DNA from: an uncultured Oscillospiraceae bacterium
GTDB lineage: Bacteria > Bacillota > Clostridia > Oscillospirales > Acutalibacteraceae
DNA length: 22,458 nt
NCBI GenBank assembly: GCA_900556765.1
Contig: USQH01000008.1
Location: 1 to 22,458, forward strand
Reading direction: 5' to 3'
Positions within the stretch are counted from its first letter, which is position 1. Each line of letters opens with the position of its first letter. The notes below the pieces were generated by a model. The model was not told the DNA's origin and did no database searches. It saw only the letters and a program-made list of their open reading frames with translations. The position numbers and the translations under genes are program-made. Shown piece after piece: positions 6,317-13,347 of this stretch.

Positions 6317-7984
6317 ATGAAAAACGCAAAAAAATATCTTGCACTTGTTTTGTCCGTGTGCATGGTAGTGTCAATGCTTGCAGTCGGCACTATCGGCGCA
6401 TCCGCAGCAAGCAGCCGCTTGGATAACTGGCAAGGCAACATCACCACCGTTATCGAGGCTGATTATACCGCTGAAAGCGGCAGCTACATCAAAATGACTG
6501 AGTCCGATCTTTACGTCGGCGATAGCATCAAAACAAATGATGACTGGTTTGACAAAGATTTTACATACCAGAACGCCAAGGGTGAAACCGTTACCGGTAA
6601 AATTGCCGACAACGCCAACTGGTACTGCGACGGTACGTGGAAGTTCAACTCTCAGCTCAAAAACGGCAAGATCAACAGTTGGAACAACAACGACGCAAAA
6701 TCTCTTGATCAGGCAGGAACATGGACCTGCACCGTTAAAATGAGCGACGGCACCATTCTTACCCTCGCTTCTTTTGAAGTTAAGGCTCTTCCGCGTGTTT
6801 TTAAGGAAGCCGACGGCACCGTCGTTTACAACGGCACAATCGATATCAAAGTCATACCCGTTACCGACAAAGGTGTAACCTTAAGCACCGACGAACTGTA
6901 TGTCGGCGATAAACTGGTAAACGGCGTTTCGGGCTATTGGACCGATTATACCATTCCGTTCGAGCATGACGGAGATGCTTATACCGGTAAGATTACATGG
7001 CTTACCATTACCGATCCTAACGGTAAAAAAGCTACCGGCTATAAAGTATATAACGGTGGTGCAATCGATTATATTTGCCAGGTTGCCGGCGAGTACACCC
7101 TCAGCGGTAAGCTTGAGAGGGTTAAGGATGCCAGCGGCAATTCACATTCCGACATCGAGCCGGTTGTTCTTTGCACCTTCACTGTAAAAGCTTGCCCCAA
7201 GCATGAATGCGAAGTTAACACCGTTGTTCCTACATGTACAACAAGAGGCTATGACGAGACCGTTTGTGAATACTGCGGAAATACCGAGCGCACTAACTAT
7301 GTTCCTTCACTTGGCGGACACGACACTTACAGAGTTGCCGGCACCAGCACCATTCGTTGCCGTAAGTGCGATTATGAAGATGTTTATACCGGTGCCGCCA
7401 TTCAGCGCGACTTAAAGGTAAACGATCCCTCCGGAAAAGACGCTTACACTGTTATGCCTGCATCAGCTTTTGTCGGCGATAATCTGAAGAATACCAACGG
7501 CGGTTGGTGGACTGACTATACCTTTACCGTTTACGATGAAGAAGGCAATGCTACCACAGGTAAGGTTTATAACGCTTTCCTTGTTAAGGATATGACTAAC
7601 GAAGAGATCCTTAACGGCAGCGGCTTTGGTTCAAAATGGTTTGAGGTCGGCAGAGGAAACGGTAACTATACCTTTACCGAAGCTGGTACATACAGACTTG
7701 TCGGCGCTCTTGAGCCGACCGGATCAGACGCTTCGTGGCTGACCGGCGTCATTCTCTTTGACCTTGGCACCATTACCGTTTACAATGTAGAAGATGATAT
7801 ACTTAAAGGCGACATTGACCAGGATGGAAGTCTTGGTTCCAGTGACCTGCTTATGCTTCAGCAGTACATTCTCGGTCAAATAACCTTTAATGAAACCGAA
7901 ATGAATTATGCGAATATGGATGACAACGAAGTCATAGACGCCGCTGACCTCCTCGCACTGCAGCAGAAAATCCTCGGTAAATAA
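6317..7984 (+). CDS. secreted dockerin-containing protein with three internal repeats
   Basis: A 555-residue exported protein. The signal peptide (1 to about 31) ends in ASA. Three related domains follow, each built around an L/F-VGD motif (near 65, 194 and 384), then a Trp/Asp-Tyr segment and a T-GK motif; they look like beta-sandwich repeats of unknown role. Between the second and third is a Cys/His-rich insert (about 293-351, with CEYC and CRKC pairs) of a type seen in Clostridia surface proteins. The C-terminus (496-555) is a type I dockerin with two calcium loops, 499-510 (DIDQDGSLGSSD) and 533-544 (NMDDNEVIDAAD), each followed by a helix containing LQQ. Dockerins dock into cohesins of cellulosome-like scaffolds. 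No catalytic domain is recognisable, so it may be a binding or structural subunit. Own promoter and terminator. Confidence 0.88.
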   Translation: MKNAKKYLALVLSVCMVVSMLAVGTIGASAASSRLDNWQGNITTVIEADYTAESGSYIKMTESDLYVGDSIKTNDDWFDKDFTYQNAKGETVTGKIADNANWYCDGTWKFNSQLKNGKINSWNNNDAKSLDQAGTWTCTVKMSDGTILTLASFEVKALPRVFKEADGTVVYNGTIDIKVIPVTDKGVTLSTDELYVGDKLVNGVSGYWTDYTIPFEHDGDAYTGKITWLTITDPNGKKATGYKVYNGGAIDYICQVAGEYTLSGKLERVKDASGNSHSDIEPVVLCTFTVKACPKHECEVNTVVPTCTTRGYDETVCEYCGNTERTNYVPSLGGHDTYRVAGTSTIRCRKCDYEDVYTGAAIQRDLKVNDPSGKDAYTVMPASAFVGDNLKNTNGGWWTDYTFTVYDEEGNATTGKVYNAFLVKDMTNEEILNGSGFGSKWFEVGRGNGNYTFTEAGTYRLVGALEPTGSDASWLTGVILFDLGTITVYNVEDDILKGDIDQDGSLGSSDLLMLQQYILGQITFNETEMNYANMDDNEVIDAADLLALQQKILGK

Positions 7985-8032
7985 TTCGGGGAATTTAAAA
8001 ACAAGTATTTCGGCATTTAGCTGAATAAGCGT

Positions 8033-8066
8033 AACCGCCGCTCACAAAAATGTGAGCGGCGGTTTT
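8033..8066 (+). terminator. intrinsic terminator after the dockerin protein gene
   Basis: A perfect 14-bp GC-rich stem (arms 8033-8046 and 8051-8064) with an AAAA loop, ending in a short run of T. It lies about 50 bp after the stop codon at 7984. Confidence 0.88.
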
Positions 8067-8381
8067 GCCGTATCGTTCTATAATCGTCCCATAATCCCCT
8101 ATATAAAAGGTCCCACCTTGCATCGTCACGTGCGACACTTCGCACGGTGCGGTTCAGTATACCATTCGACGATTATTTTGCACGATACAGCGTGGCAGAA
8201 TGTTTTATGATAATTTTGAATAGTAATAGTGCGGTTATTGTCTCCGCACATATTGATACAGCGAAAATCATGTGCCGTTATACATCGGCACACTAAACTG
8301 AGATAAAAGTCACACTTACATTGTAAAATCCGACAATTTTCCTAAAGCAGCGACTTTGACAGCCATTAAGCACTGCGCTTA
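8067..8381. other. gene-free stretch with several short hairpins
   Basis: No convincing reading frame or ribosome site occurs here. Three compact inverted repeats are visible: 8129-8135 with 8140-8146 (7 bp, 4-nt loop), 8229-8234 with 8244-8249 (6 bp), and 8271-8277 with 8286-8292 (7 bp). The first is enclosed by a possible outer helix, ATCGTC (8122-8127) with GACGAT (8168-8173). It could hold a small RNA or upstream control sites for the B12 unit, but no clear promoter-terminator pair defines a transcript. Confidence 0.45.
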
Positions 8382-8410
8382 TTGCATTATACGCCCAAAA
8401 ATGATATAAT
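8382..8410 (+). promoter_or_regulatory. extended -10 sigma-A promoter of the cobalamin riboswitch operon
   Basis: TTGCAT (8382-8387) and a perfect TATAAT (8405-8410) have a 17-bp spacer, with TGA just before the -10 box giving the TGn extension. Transcription near 8417 starts right before the riboswitch. Confidence 0.82.
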
Positions 8411-8419
8411 TTTTCTCGC

Positions 8420-8640
8420 ATACGGTTCGGGGCGCTCCTGTTTACGGAGCTTAATAAGGAAGCGGAGTGAAATTCTCCCGCGAGCCCGTCGCCGTGAGAA
8501 GATATGCCTTTTTCGCCCGCAGCAGGCTTTCGCCGCAACGAAAGCTTAAGCTGTGTAACGCCATTGGCCGCACCGAGTCGGCTGAGAAGGCGGCGAGCAC
8601 AGGCGCTGTTATCTTCGCAGTCGGAAGACTTGCCCCGTTT
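8420..8640 (+). promoter_or_regulatory. cobalamin (B12) riboswitch aptamer
   Basis: The conserved core is plain. The closing helix pairs CGGGGC (8428-8433) with GCCCCG (8632-8637). Next comes a hairpin GCTCC/GGAGC (8434-8450), then TAATAAGGAAGCGGAGTGAA (8452-8471), matching the family core, and CCCGTCGCCGTGA, matching the CCCGCcACTGTgA segment. The B12 box is AGTCGGAAGACTTGCC (8619-8634). GAAGAT (near 8498-8503) can pair with ATCTTC (8611-8616) to close the peripheral domain, and CTGAGAAGGCGGCG sits where the GGAAGgcg element is expected. At about 215 nt it fits the larger, adenosylcobalamin-type class. No U-tract terminator occurs before the gene, so control is probably at translation. It should switch off the two genes downstream when cobalamin is plentiful. 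Confidence 0.93.
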
Positions 8641-8729
8641 ATGACCGACACTGCCGCGATCGCCGGCGGCACATTACCGTGCCTGTCTGTCACCCGATGC
8701 GAAATATTATAATTCAGGAGAATCATGAA
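8641..8729 (+). promoter_or_regulatory. expression platform and ribosome site of the B12 riboswitch
   Basis: GC-rich hairpins lie here, including GGCAC/GTGCC around an ATTACC loop (near 8668-8684), followed by an AT-rich stretch and the ribosome site CAGGAG (8715-8720), 9 nt before the ATG at 8730. There is no poly-T terminator. The CTCCTG in the aptamer (8435-8440) is exactly complementary to this ribosome site, which may be chance. Confidence 0.6.
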
Positions 8730-9182
8730 ATGAACAAAAACAGTATTAAAAAACTGCTGTCCGTTCTCATGATAACCGTGTCGGTTGCGGCCACGGCACT
8801 GATGGTTTCATGCTCTTCGGACAATGCAGCGGACAATTCATCCGCACCCACCTCGGCAGTTACATCCGCAGTCACCTCACAGGCGGCTCAGTCTCAGCAC
8901 AGCTTTACCTTTACGGTCGAGTTCGCTGACGGAACAAAGAAAGACTACAACATCACCACCGACGAGACTTATGTCGGAGCAGCGCTCCAAAAAGAGGGAC
9001 TCATTGCCGGTGAAGAAAGCGAAACCGGTCTGTACGTTAAGACGGTCGCAGGCGAAACTCACGACTATGACGTCGATAAAACCTACTGGGCATTTTATGT
9101 CGGCGATGAATATGCGACAAAAGGCGTTGACTCAACCGAGATAGTTGACGGAACGACCTACAAATTTGCAGTCGGAAAGTAA
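8730..9182 (+). CDS. DUF4430 / transcobalamin-like-domain lipoprotein
   Basis: A 150-residue lipoprotein. The ATG at 8730 is chosen because CAGGAG lies 9 nt upstream; the longer frame starts inside the riboswitch. Signal peptide with lipobox LMVSC (Cys28), then a Ser/Thr/Ala-rich linker to about residue 57. Residues 58-149 form a compact beta-rich domain with the features of DUF4430, the fold also seen as the C-terminal domain of intrinsic factor and transcobalamin: FTVEFADGTKKDY, YVGAALQKEGLI (81-92), DKTYWAFYVGDEYA (116-129) and IVDGTTYKFAVG (138-149). The B12 riboswitch directly upstream and the ECF S component directly downstream suggest it captures cobalamin or another corrinoid outside the cell. 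Domain recognition is fairly firm; ligand binding is inferred. Confidence 0.87.
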   Translation: MNKNSIKKLLSVLMITVSVAATALMVSCSSDNAADNSSAPTSAVTSAVTSQAAQSQHSFTFTVEFADGTKKDYNITTDETYVGAALQKEGLIAGEESETGLYVKTVAGETHDYDVDKTYWAFYVGDEYATKGVDSTEIVDGTTYKFAVGK

Positions 9183-9704
9183 ATGCAAAAGCTGAAAACG
9201 CGCGACTTGGTGCTTTTCGCTCTGCTCGGCTCGCTTATGTTCGTGTCAAAGCTCCTGCTGGAATTTTTGCCGAACATTCACCTGCTCGGAATGTTTACGA
9301 CTGCATATACGGTAACCTATCGCAGACGCGCGCTGATACCGATATATGTCTACGTCATGTTAAATGGGCTTTACACCGGATTTCAAATGTGGTGGCTGCC
9401 CTATCTTTACATTTGGGCGGTGCTGTGGGCGATGGTCATGCTGTTGCCGAAAAACATGCCGAAAAGGGTCGCCGTACCGGTCTATATGGCTGTGTGCGGA
9501 CTGCACGGATTGCTGTTCGGCACGCTGTACGCACCGGCGCAGGCACTAATGTACGGGCTGAGTTTCAAGGCGATGCTTGCATGGATCGTTGCGGGACTGC
9601 CGTACGACGTGACGCATATGATCGGAAATATATGTGCCGGAGCGCTTGTAGTACCGGTGTCGACCGTATTGCTGCGGCTTGAACGCCGCGCTCAGCAGAG
9701 ATGA
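9183..9704 (+). CDS. ECF transporter S component, probably for cobalamin or a precursor
   Basis: A 173-residue, very hydrophobic protein with five or six membrane segments, the size and layout of the substrate-binding S component of energy-coupling-factor vitamin transporters. The N-terminus (KLKTRDLVLFALLGSLMFVS) and the Trp/Tyr-rich middle (GFQMWWLPYLYIWAVLW, near 62-78) fit that group. Its ATG directly follows the TAA of the lipoprotein gene (TAAATG) with only a weak ribosome site, so translation is probably coupled. Shared control by a B12 riboswitch points to cobalamin, a corrinoid or a lower-ligand base as substrate. No ECF ATPase or T subunit gene is nearby, so it must share an energising module encoded elsewhere, as group II S components do. 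Confidence 0.83.
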   Translation: MQKLKTRDLVLFALLGSLMFVSKLLLEFLPNIHLLGMFTTAYTVTYRRRALIPIYVYVMLNGLYTGFQMWWLPYLYIWAVLWAMVMLLPKNMPKRVAVPVYMAVCGLHGLLFGTLYAPAQALMYGLSFKAMLAWIVAGLPYDVTHMIGNICAGALVVPVSTVLLRLERRAQQR

Positions 9705-9738
9705 TTTGCAAAAATCCGTAAACATTATGCGACAATAC

Positions 9739-9767
9739 TTGACAAATCATAAAGGTCATGGTATTAT
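9739..9767 (+). promoter_or_regulatory. sigma-A promoter of the riboswitch-SPFH unit
   Basis: A perfect TTGACA (9739-9744) and TATTAT (9762-9767) have a 17-bp spacer. Transcription near 9774 begins exactly at the base of the riboswitch stem P1. Confidence 0.87.
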
Positions 9768-9776
9768 GATTGCAAA

Positions 9777-9872
9777 TATGAGGGAGTAATTCCGCACCGT
9801 ATCGGTGCGAGATGTTGCCGTCAACACAAAGGCGTTTCGCCTTTCGGCAGATCCTAACGAATGAGACTCATA
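9777..9872 (+). promoter_or_regulatory. yybP-ykoY-type (manganese) riboswitch aptamer
   Basis: P1 pairs TATGAG (9777-9782) with CTCATA (9867-9872). Inside are GGGAGTA (9782-9788), a 7-bp hairpin (9793-9799 with 9803-9809), TTGCCGTCAACAC (9815-9827), a second 7-bp hairpin (9828-9834 with 9838-9844) whose base extends by GCCG/CGGC, then AACGAATGAGAC. The GGGAGTA and GTCAA elements and the (C)GAA-GAGAC closing segment are those of the yybP-ykoY manganese riboswitch. The identification is by eye from remembered consensus and has not been scored with a covariance model. The P1 3' strand is shared with the terminator, so ligand binding should switch expression on. Confidence 0.75.
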
Positions 9873-9902
9873 CACGTTTATTCGCCGTGTATGAGTCTTT
9901 TT
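9865..9902 (+). terminator. attenuator terminator of the manganese-type riboswitch
   Basis: A perfect 12-bp stem (9865-9876 with 9886-9897, 9-nt loop) is followed by TTTTT. Its left arm contains 9867-9872, the P1 right strand, so terminator and closed aptamer exclude each other. Confidence 0.88.
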
Positions 9903-9974
9903 GTGTTTCGCGCGGCTCACAAAGACTCCTCACGGCTCGTGAACAATAATAAAACATAAAAGGAGAATTTCATT

Positions 9975-10769
9975 ATGTCAAAAGCCAAAAAAATACGCAA
10001 TATTGTCCTAATGTCAATTGCGGCGCTGTTCGCAGTGATACTCATACTATCCTGTTTTACGGTCGTGTCGGCAGGTCACTCGGGCGTCGTAATGACCTTC
10101 GGCGCCGTCTCCGACACAGTGCTGAGCGAAGGTATCCACTTCAAAGCGCCATTTGTGCAGTCGGTCGTCAAGGTAGATAACCGCACGCAAAAGATTGAAA
10201 CTGAGGGCACTGCGTCCTCAAAAGACCTGCAAATAATATCTTACATCGTCGCGGTCAACTACCATGTCAACAACAGCTCGTCCGCAAAACTCTACAAAAA
10301 TGTCGGTGCAGACTACAGCACAGTCATTATCTCCCCTGCCGTTCAGGAAAGCATAAAATCGGTCGCCGCTCAGTTCACCGCCGAGGAGCTTATTACCGAG
10401 CGCCAGTCGGTCAGCGAGCAGATAAAGGCTAATTTGTCCGAAAAAATCGGTCAGTACGGCATCGCGGTCGAAATCTTCAACATTGTCAACTTTGATTTTT
10501 CAGAGGAATTTAACGCCGCCGTCGAAGCCAAGCAGACCGCTCAGCAGAACGCTTTGAAAGCGGAACAGGATCTGGCACGCATTGAGGTCGAGGCAAAGCA
10601 GAAGATCACTCAGGCCGAAGCAGAGGCGGAAAGCATCAAGCTCATTCAGGACGCGCTCGCCAAGTCGCCCGACTATGTTGAGTACGTCAAGTGGAACAAG
10701 TGGGACGGTAAGCTGCCGTCTGTCATGGGCAGCGACGGTCTGATACTCGACATCGGAAAAACAAAATAA
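9975..10769 (+). CDS. SPFH/band 7 (prohibitin-like) membrane protein
   Basis: A 264-residue protein with one N-terminal membrane anchor (about 9-29) followed by an SPFH/band 7 domain. Signature stretches are GHSGVVMTFGAV (34-45), LSEGIHFKAPF (50-60), VDNRTQKIETEG (67-78) and the helical region VEAKQTAQQNALKAEQDL (183-200). An Ala/Glu/Lys-rich coiled coil runs to about 225, and the C-terminus is LPSVMGSDGLILDIG. Family members form ring or cage assemblies in the membrane, often around proteases such as FtsH. AAAGGAG lies about 10 nt before the ATG. The only promoter found is upstream of the manganese-type riboswitch, so its expression is probably metal-controlled. A terminator follows. The family call is firm; a link to manganese is inferred. 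Confidence 0.9.
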   Translation: MSKAKKIRNIVLMSIAALFAVILILSCFTVVSAGHSGVVMTFGAVSDTVLSEGIHFKAPFVQSVVKVDNRTQKIETEGTASSKDLQIISYIVAVNYHVNNSSSAKLYKNVGADYSTVIISPAVQESIKSVAAQFTAEELITERQSVSEQIKANLSEKIGQYGIAVEIFNIVNFDFSEEFNAAVEAKQTAQQNALKAEQDLARIEVEAKQKITQAEAEAESIKLIQDALAKSPDYVEYVKWNKWDGKLPSVMGSDGLILDIGKTK

Positions 10770-10822
10770 CAATATCTGTAACATTTCGATTTTAAACGAG
10801 CTTTAAGCAGATACAAAACAGC

Positions 10823-10861
10823 GTCTTCGGGGGTGCGCGCCCTCGAAGACATAATTTTTTT
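10823..10861 (+). terminator. intrinsic terminator after the SPFH gene
   Basis: GTCTTCG (10823-10829) pairs with CGAAGAC (10844-10850), extended inward by GGG/CCC with a one-base bulge. ATAA and TTTTTTT follow. Confidence 0.85.
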
Positions 10862-10918
10862 GCAAATAAACACTTGAAAGCAATGCTTTGCCGTGCGCAA
10901 GTAACGCCGCAAAGGGCA

Positions 10919-10947
10919 TTGACGGCAGGCATTGGCGGCGGTATAAT
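10919..10947 (+). promoter_or_regulatory. sigma-A promoter of the TtcA-like gene
   Basis: TTGACG (10919-10924) and a perfect TATAAT (10942-10947) have a 17-bp spacer. Transcription near 10954 leaves a short leader of about 18 nt and rules out the in-frame start at 10888. Confidence 0.83.
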
Positions 10948-10971
10948 GTCAATCGGGATGTGATATGTAAT

Positions 10972-11706
10972 ATGCAAAAGCTGATGAGCCGTATGCGCTC
11001 GGCAATGCAAAAATATAAGATGGTTGATGACGGTGACGTGATTGCCGTCGGCGTTTCAGGCGGCAAGGACTCGGTCGCGCTGTTGACCGCGCTGTGCGAA
11101 ATGCGTCGATTTTATCCGAAAAAGTACGAGGTTAAGGCCATTACCCTCGACCCGTGTTTCGGCGGCACGGAATGTGACTACTCCGAAATCGAAAAGTTGA
11201 CAGAGCGGTTGGGCGTGGAGTATATTATACGCCGCACACAGCTCGGCGAGTTGATATTCGACGCGCGGAAAGAGAAAAATCCATGCTCGCTGTGTGCGAA
11301 AATGCGACGCGGTATTCTGCACGACGAGGCGAAGAAAGTCGGCTGCAACAAGGTCGCTCTCGGTCATCATTTGGACGACGCCGTGGTCACTTTTTACATG
11401 AATTTACTGCGCGGCGGCAACATCGGCTGTTTTTCGCCGGTAAGCTATATGTCACGCAAAGATATATACACCATTCGCCCAATGATACTGGCGTATGAAA
11501 AAGAGATTCGCCACGCGGTCAAATCGGCAGGGCTTCCGGTAGTGAAATCAAAGTGTCCTGTTGACGGCATCACCGAACGCCAGCGCGTAAAGGACCTGAT
11601 ATGGTCGCTCGAGCGAGAAAACGGTTACGACGCACTGTATCAAAAGACCATTGGAGCAATGCAGCGCGCAGGCGTGGACGGCTGGGGCATCGAAGATGCC
11701 GACTGA
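10972..11706 (+). CDS. TtcA-like tRNA 2-thiolation enzyme (PP-loop ATPase)
   Basis: A 244-residue member of the TtcA/TtuA group, which adenylates a tRNA base and replaces its oxygen with sulfur using a [4Fe-4S] cluster. The PP-loop is SGGKDS (29-34). The cluster cysteines of the family are visible as NPCSLC (Cys105, Cys108) and KSKCP (Cys195), with GHHLDDAVVTF (131-141) as a further signature. The ATG at 10972 is used because the promoter at 10919-10947 lies inside any longer frame; the ribosome site is weak. TtcA itself makes 2-thiocytidine at position 32, but I cannot tell from sequence which base is modified here, so no gene symbol is given. The next gene starts 59 bp downstream with no terminator between, so they may be co-transcribed. 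Confidence 0.87.
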   Translation: MQKLMSRMRSAMQKYKMVDDGDVIAVGVSGGKDSVALLTALCEMRRFYPKKYEVKAITLDPCFGGTECDYSEIEKLTERLGVEYIIRRTQLGELIFDARKEKNPCSLCAKMRRGILHDEAKKVGCNKVALGHHLDDAVVTFYMNLLRGGNIGCFSPVSYMSRKDIYTIRPMILAYEKEIRHAVKSAGLPVVKSKCPVDGITERQRVKDLIWSLERENGYDALYQKTIGAMQRAGVDGWGIEDAD

Positions 11707-11765
11707 CAAAGTAATATTCAGTGCCGCACAGCGGAAACAATATTTACGAAAACGGAGAAAATAAC

Positions 11766-12290
11766 ATGAAAAAAATACTTATTGTAGTCGACTATCAAAA
11801 GGATTTCGTCGACGGCACGCTCGGATTCGAGGGTGCCGAATTGCTCGACGCGCCGATTACCGACCGAATCCGCGAATACGGACGCGGCAATGTCTTTTTC
11901 ACCCGCGACACTCATTTTGACGACTATCTTTCCACCCGCGAAGGCAAATTTTTGCCGGTGGCGCACTGCATAAAAGGCAGCGACGGCTGGCAGATATACG
12001 GCGAAACGGCAAAAGCTCTCGACGAAGTCGGCGCCGTCGGCTTTGACAAGGCGGCTTTCGGGCTGGATATGACCGATGACGTGCGCGCACTTTTGCCCGA
12101 CGAGGTTGACGAGATCGAACTGTGCGGTCTGGTATCAAACATATGCGTCATCTCAAACGCCGTAGTTTTCCAGTCGGCGTATCCAAATGCGAAGATCTGC
12201 ATTGATTCATCCCTGACCGCCTCGTTCGACAGTGCGCTGCACGAAAAAGTGCTCGACGTACTGCGCGGCTTGCAGGTAACAGTGCTTTAA
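11766..12290 (+). CDS. isochorismatase-family cysteine hydrolase, nicotinamidase-like
   Basis: A 174-residue protein with the isochorismatase/nicotinamidase fold. The catalytic triad is Asp9 (LIVVDYQKDF), Lys95 (GFDKAAFG) and Cys127 (GLVSNICV), and the Asp49-His50 region (TRDTHFDDY) matches the place of metal or substrate residues. Such enzymes hydrolyse amides such as nicotinamide, or release ammonia from small amides; this short form with an AHCIKGSDGW segment is common in Clostridia and usually annotated only as cysteine hydrolase. The ATG at 11766 has GGAG 8 nt upstream (11754-11757); a longer frame from 11721 has no ribosome site. Probably co-transcribed with the TtcA-like gene. NAD salvage is a plausible role, not shown. 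Confidence 0.87.
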   Translation: MKKILIVVDYQKDFVDGTLGFEGAELLDAPITDRIREYGRGNVFFTRDTHFDDYLSTREGKFLPVAHCIKGSDGWQIYGETAKALDEVGAVGFDKAAFGLDMTDDVRALLPDEVDEIELCGLVSNICVISNAVVFQSAYPNAKICIDSSLTASFDSALHEKVLDVLRGLQVTVL

Positions 12291-12386
12291 CATCGAAAAA
12301 CCGCATTTTTAAGTTGATTTCATCGCCCGCGCACGGCAAATTAAGCCTTTTTCACACAAGCGAGCGATAAAAATACGCCGTAATCG

Positions 12387-12415
12387 TTGATTTTTGAACG
12401 TTCGGCGTTTATAAT
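12387..12415 (+). promoter_or_regulatory. sigma-A promoter of the aldolase gene
   Basis: TTGATT (12387-12392) and a perfect TATAAT (12410-12415) have a 17-bp spacer. The leader carries GGAGGT (12440-12445), 7 nt before the ATG at 12453. Confidence 0.83.
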
Positions 12416-12452
12416 AAGTTGTGTAAAAACAAAATTTACGGAGGTTAACAAA

Positions 12453-13316
12453 ATGTTGGTATCAGCAAAGGAAATGTTGACCAAGGCCAAAGCCGGCAAA
12501 TACGCCGTCGGCCAGTTCAACATCAACAATCTTGAATGGACTAAGGCTATCCTTCTCACCGCACAGGAGCTTAACTCACCGGTCATCCTCGGCGTTTCCG
12601 AGGGCGCAGGCAAGTACATGTGCGGATACAAGACGGTCGTTGGCATGGTCAAAGGCATGATCGAGGAACTGGGCATCACCGTTCCGGTCGCTCTGCACCT
12701 TGACCACGGCTCATATGAGGGCGCAAAGGCTTGCATCGACGCCGGTTTCTCGTCGGTAATGTTCGACGGCTCTCACTATCCGATTGAGGAAAACATCGCA
12801 AAGACCAAGGAACTGGTCGAGACCTGCAACAAGCTCGGTCTTTCCATTGAAGCGGAAGTCGGTTCCATCGGTGGCGAAGAGGACGGCGTTATCGGCGCCG
12901 GCGAAGTCGCTGACCCGAACGAGTGCAAGATGATCGCCGACCTCGGTGTCACCATGCTTGCCGCCGGCATCGGCAATATCCACGGCAAATATCCCGCAAA
13001 CTGGGCAGGACTTTCCTTTGAAACTCTTGCAAAGATTCAGGAACTTACCGGCACTATGCCGCTCGTTCTTCACGGCGGCACAGGCATCCCAGCCGACATG
13101 ATCAAAAAGGCTATCTCCCTCGGCGTTTCCAAAATCAACGTTAACACCGAGTGCCAGCTTGCTTTCGCCGCCGCTACTCGCGAGTACATCGAGGCAGGCA
13201 AGGATCAGCAGGGCAAGGGCTTTGACCCGCGCAAGCTGCTCGCTCCCGGCTTTGAGGCTATCAAAGCCACCGTTAAGGAGAAAATGGAGCTGTTCGGCTC
13301 TGTCGGAAAGGCATAA
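12453..13316 (+). CDS. fba: class II fructose-1,6-bisphosphate aldolase
   Basis: Splits fructose-1,6-bisphosphate into dihydroxyacetone phosphate and glyceraldehyde-3-phosphate in glycolysis, using zinc. The 287-residue protein has the catalytic Asp84 and zinc ligand His85 (LHLDHGSY), Glu135 (IEAEVGSIGG), His177 (GNIHGKY) and His207 (LVLHGGTG), followed by the phosphate-binding SKINVNTE (226-233). All key residues are present. The ATG at 12453 follows a near-perfect GGAGGT; the frame extends upstream to 12387, but that part overlaps the promoter. Codons are more uniform than in neighbouring genes (many ATC, AAG, CTC, GGC), as expected for a highly expressed gene. It is monocistronic, ended by a strong hairpin. 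Tagatose-bisphosphate aldolase is a less likely alternative from the same family. Confidence 0.94.
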   Translation: MLVSAKEMLTKAKAGKYAVGQFNINNLEWTKAILLTAQELNSPVILGVSEGAGKYMCGYKTVVGMVKGMIEELGITVPVALHLDHGSYEGAKACIDAGFSSVMFDGSHYPIEENIAKTKELVETCNKLGLSIEAEVGSIGGEEDGVIGAGEVADPNECKMIADLGVTMLAAGIGNIHGKYPANWAGLSFETLAKIQELTGTMPLVLHGGTGIPADMIKKAISLGVSKINVNTECQLAFAAATREYIEAGKDQQGKGFDPRKLLAPGFEAIKATVKEKMELFGSVGKA

Positions 13317-13347
13317 GCCGTATTTACGGTCAAAAAATCACACAGTT

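Noticed and set aside
8293..8726. Open frames on both strands across the riboswitch region (for example 8451-8726 minus and 8467-8712 plus)
   Set aside because: They lie within the structured B12 aptamer, lack ribosome sites and give no recognisable protein.
10888..10971. Upstream start of the TtcA-like gene at 10888
   Set aside because: The stretch contains the -35 and -10 boxes, so it is not transcribed as coding sequence from that promoter.
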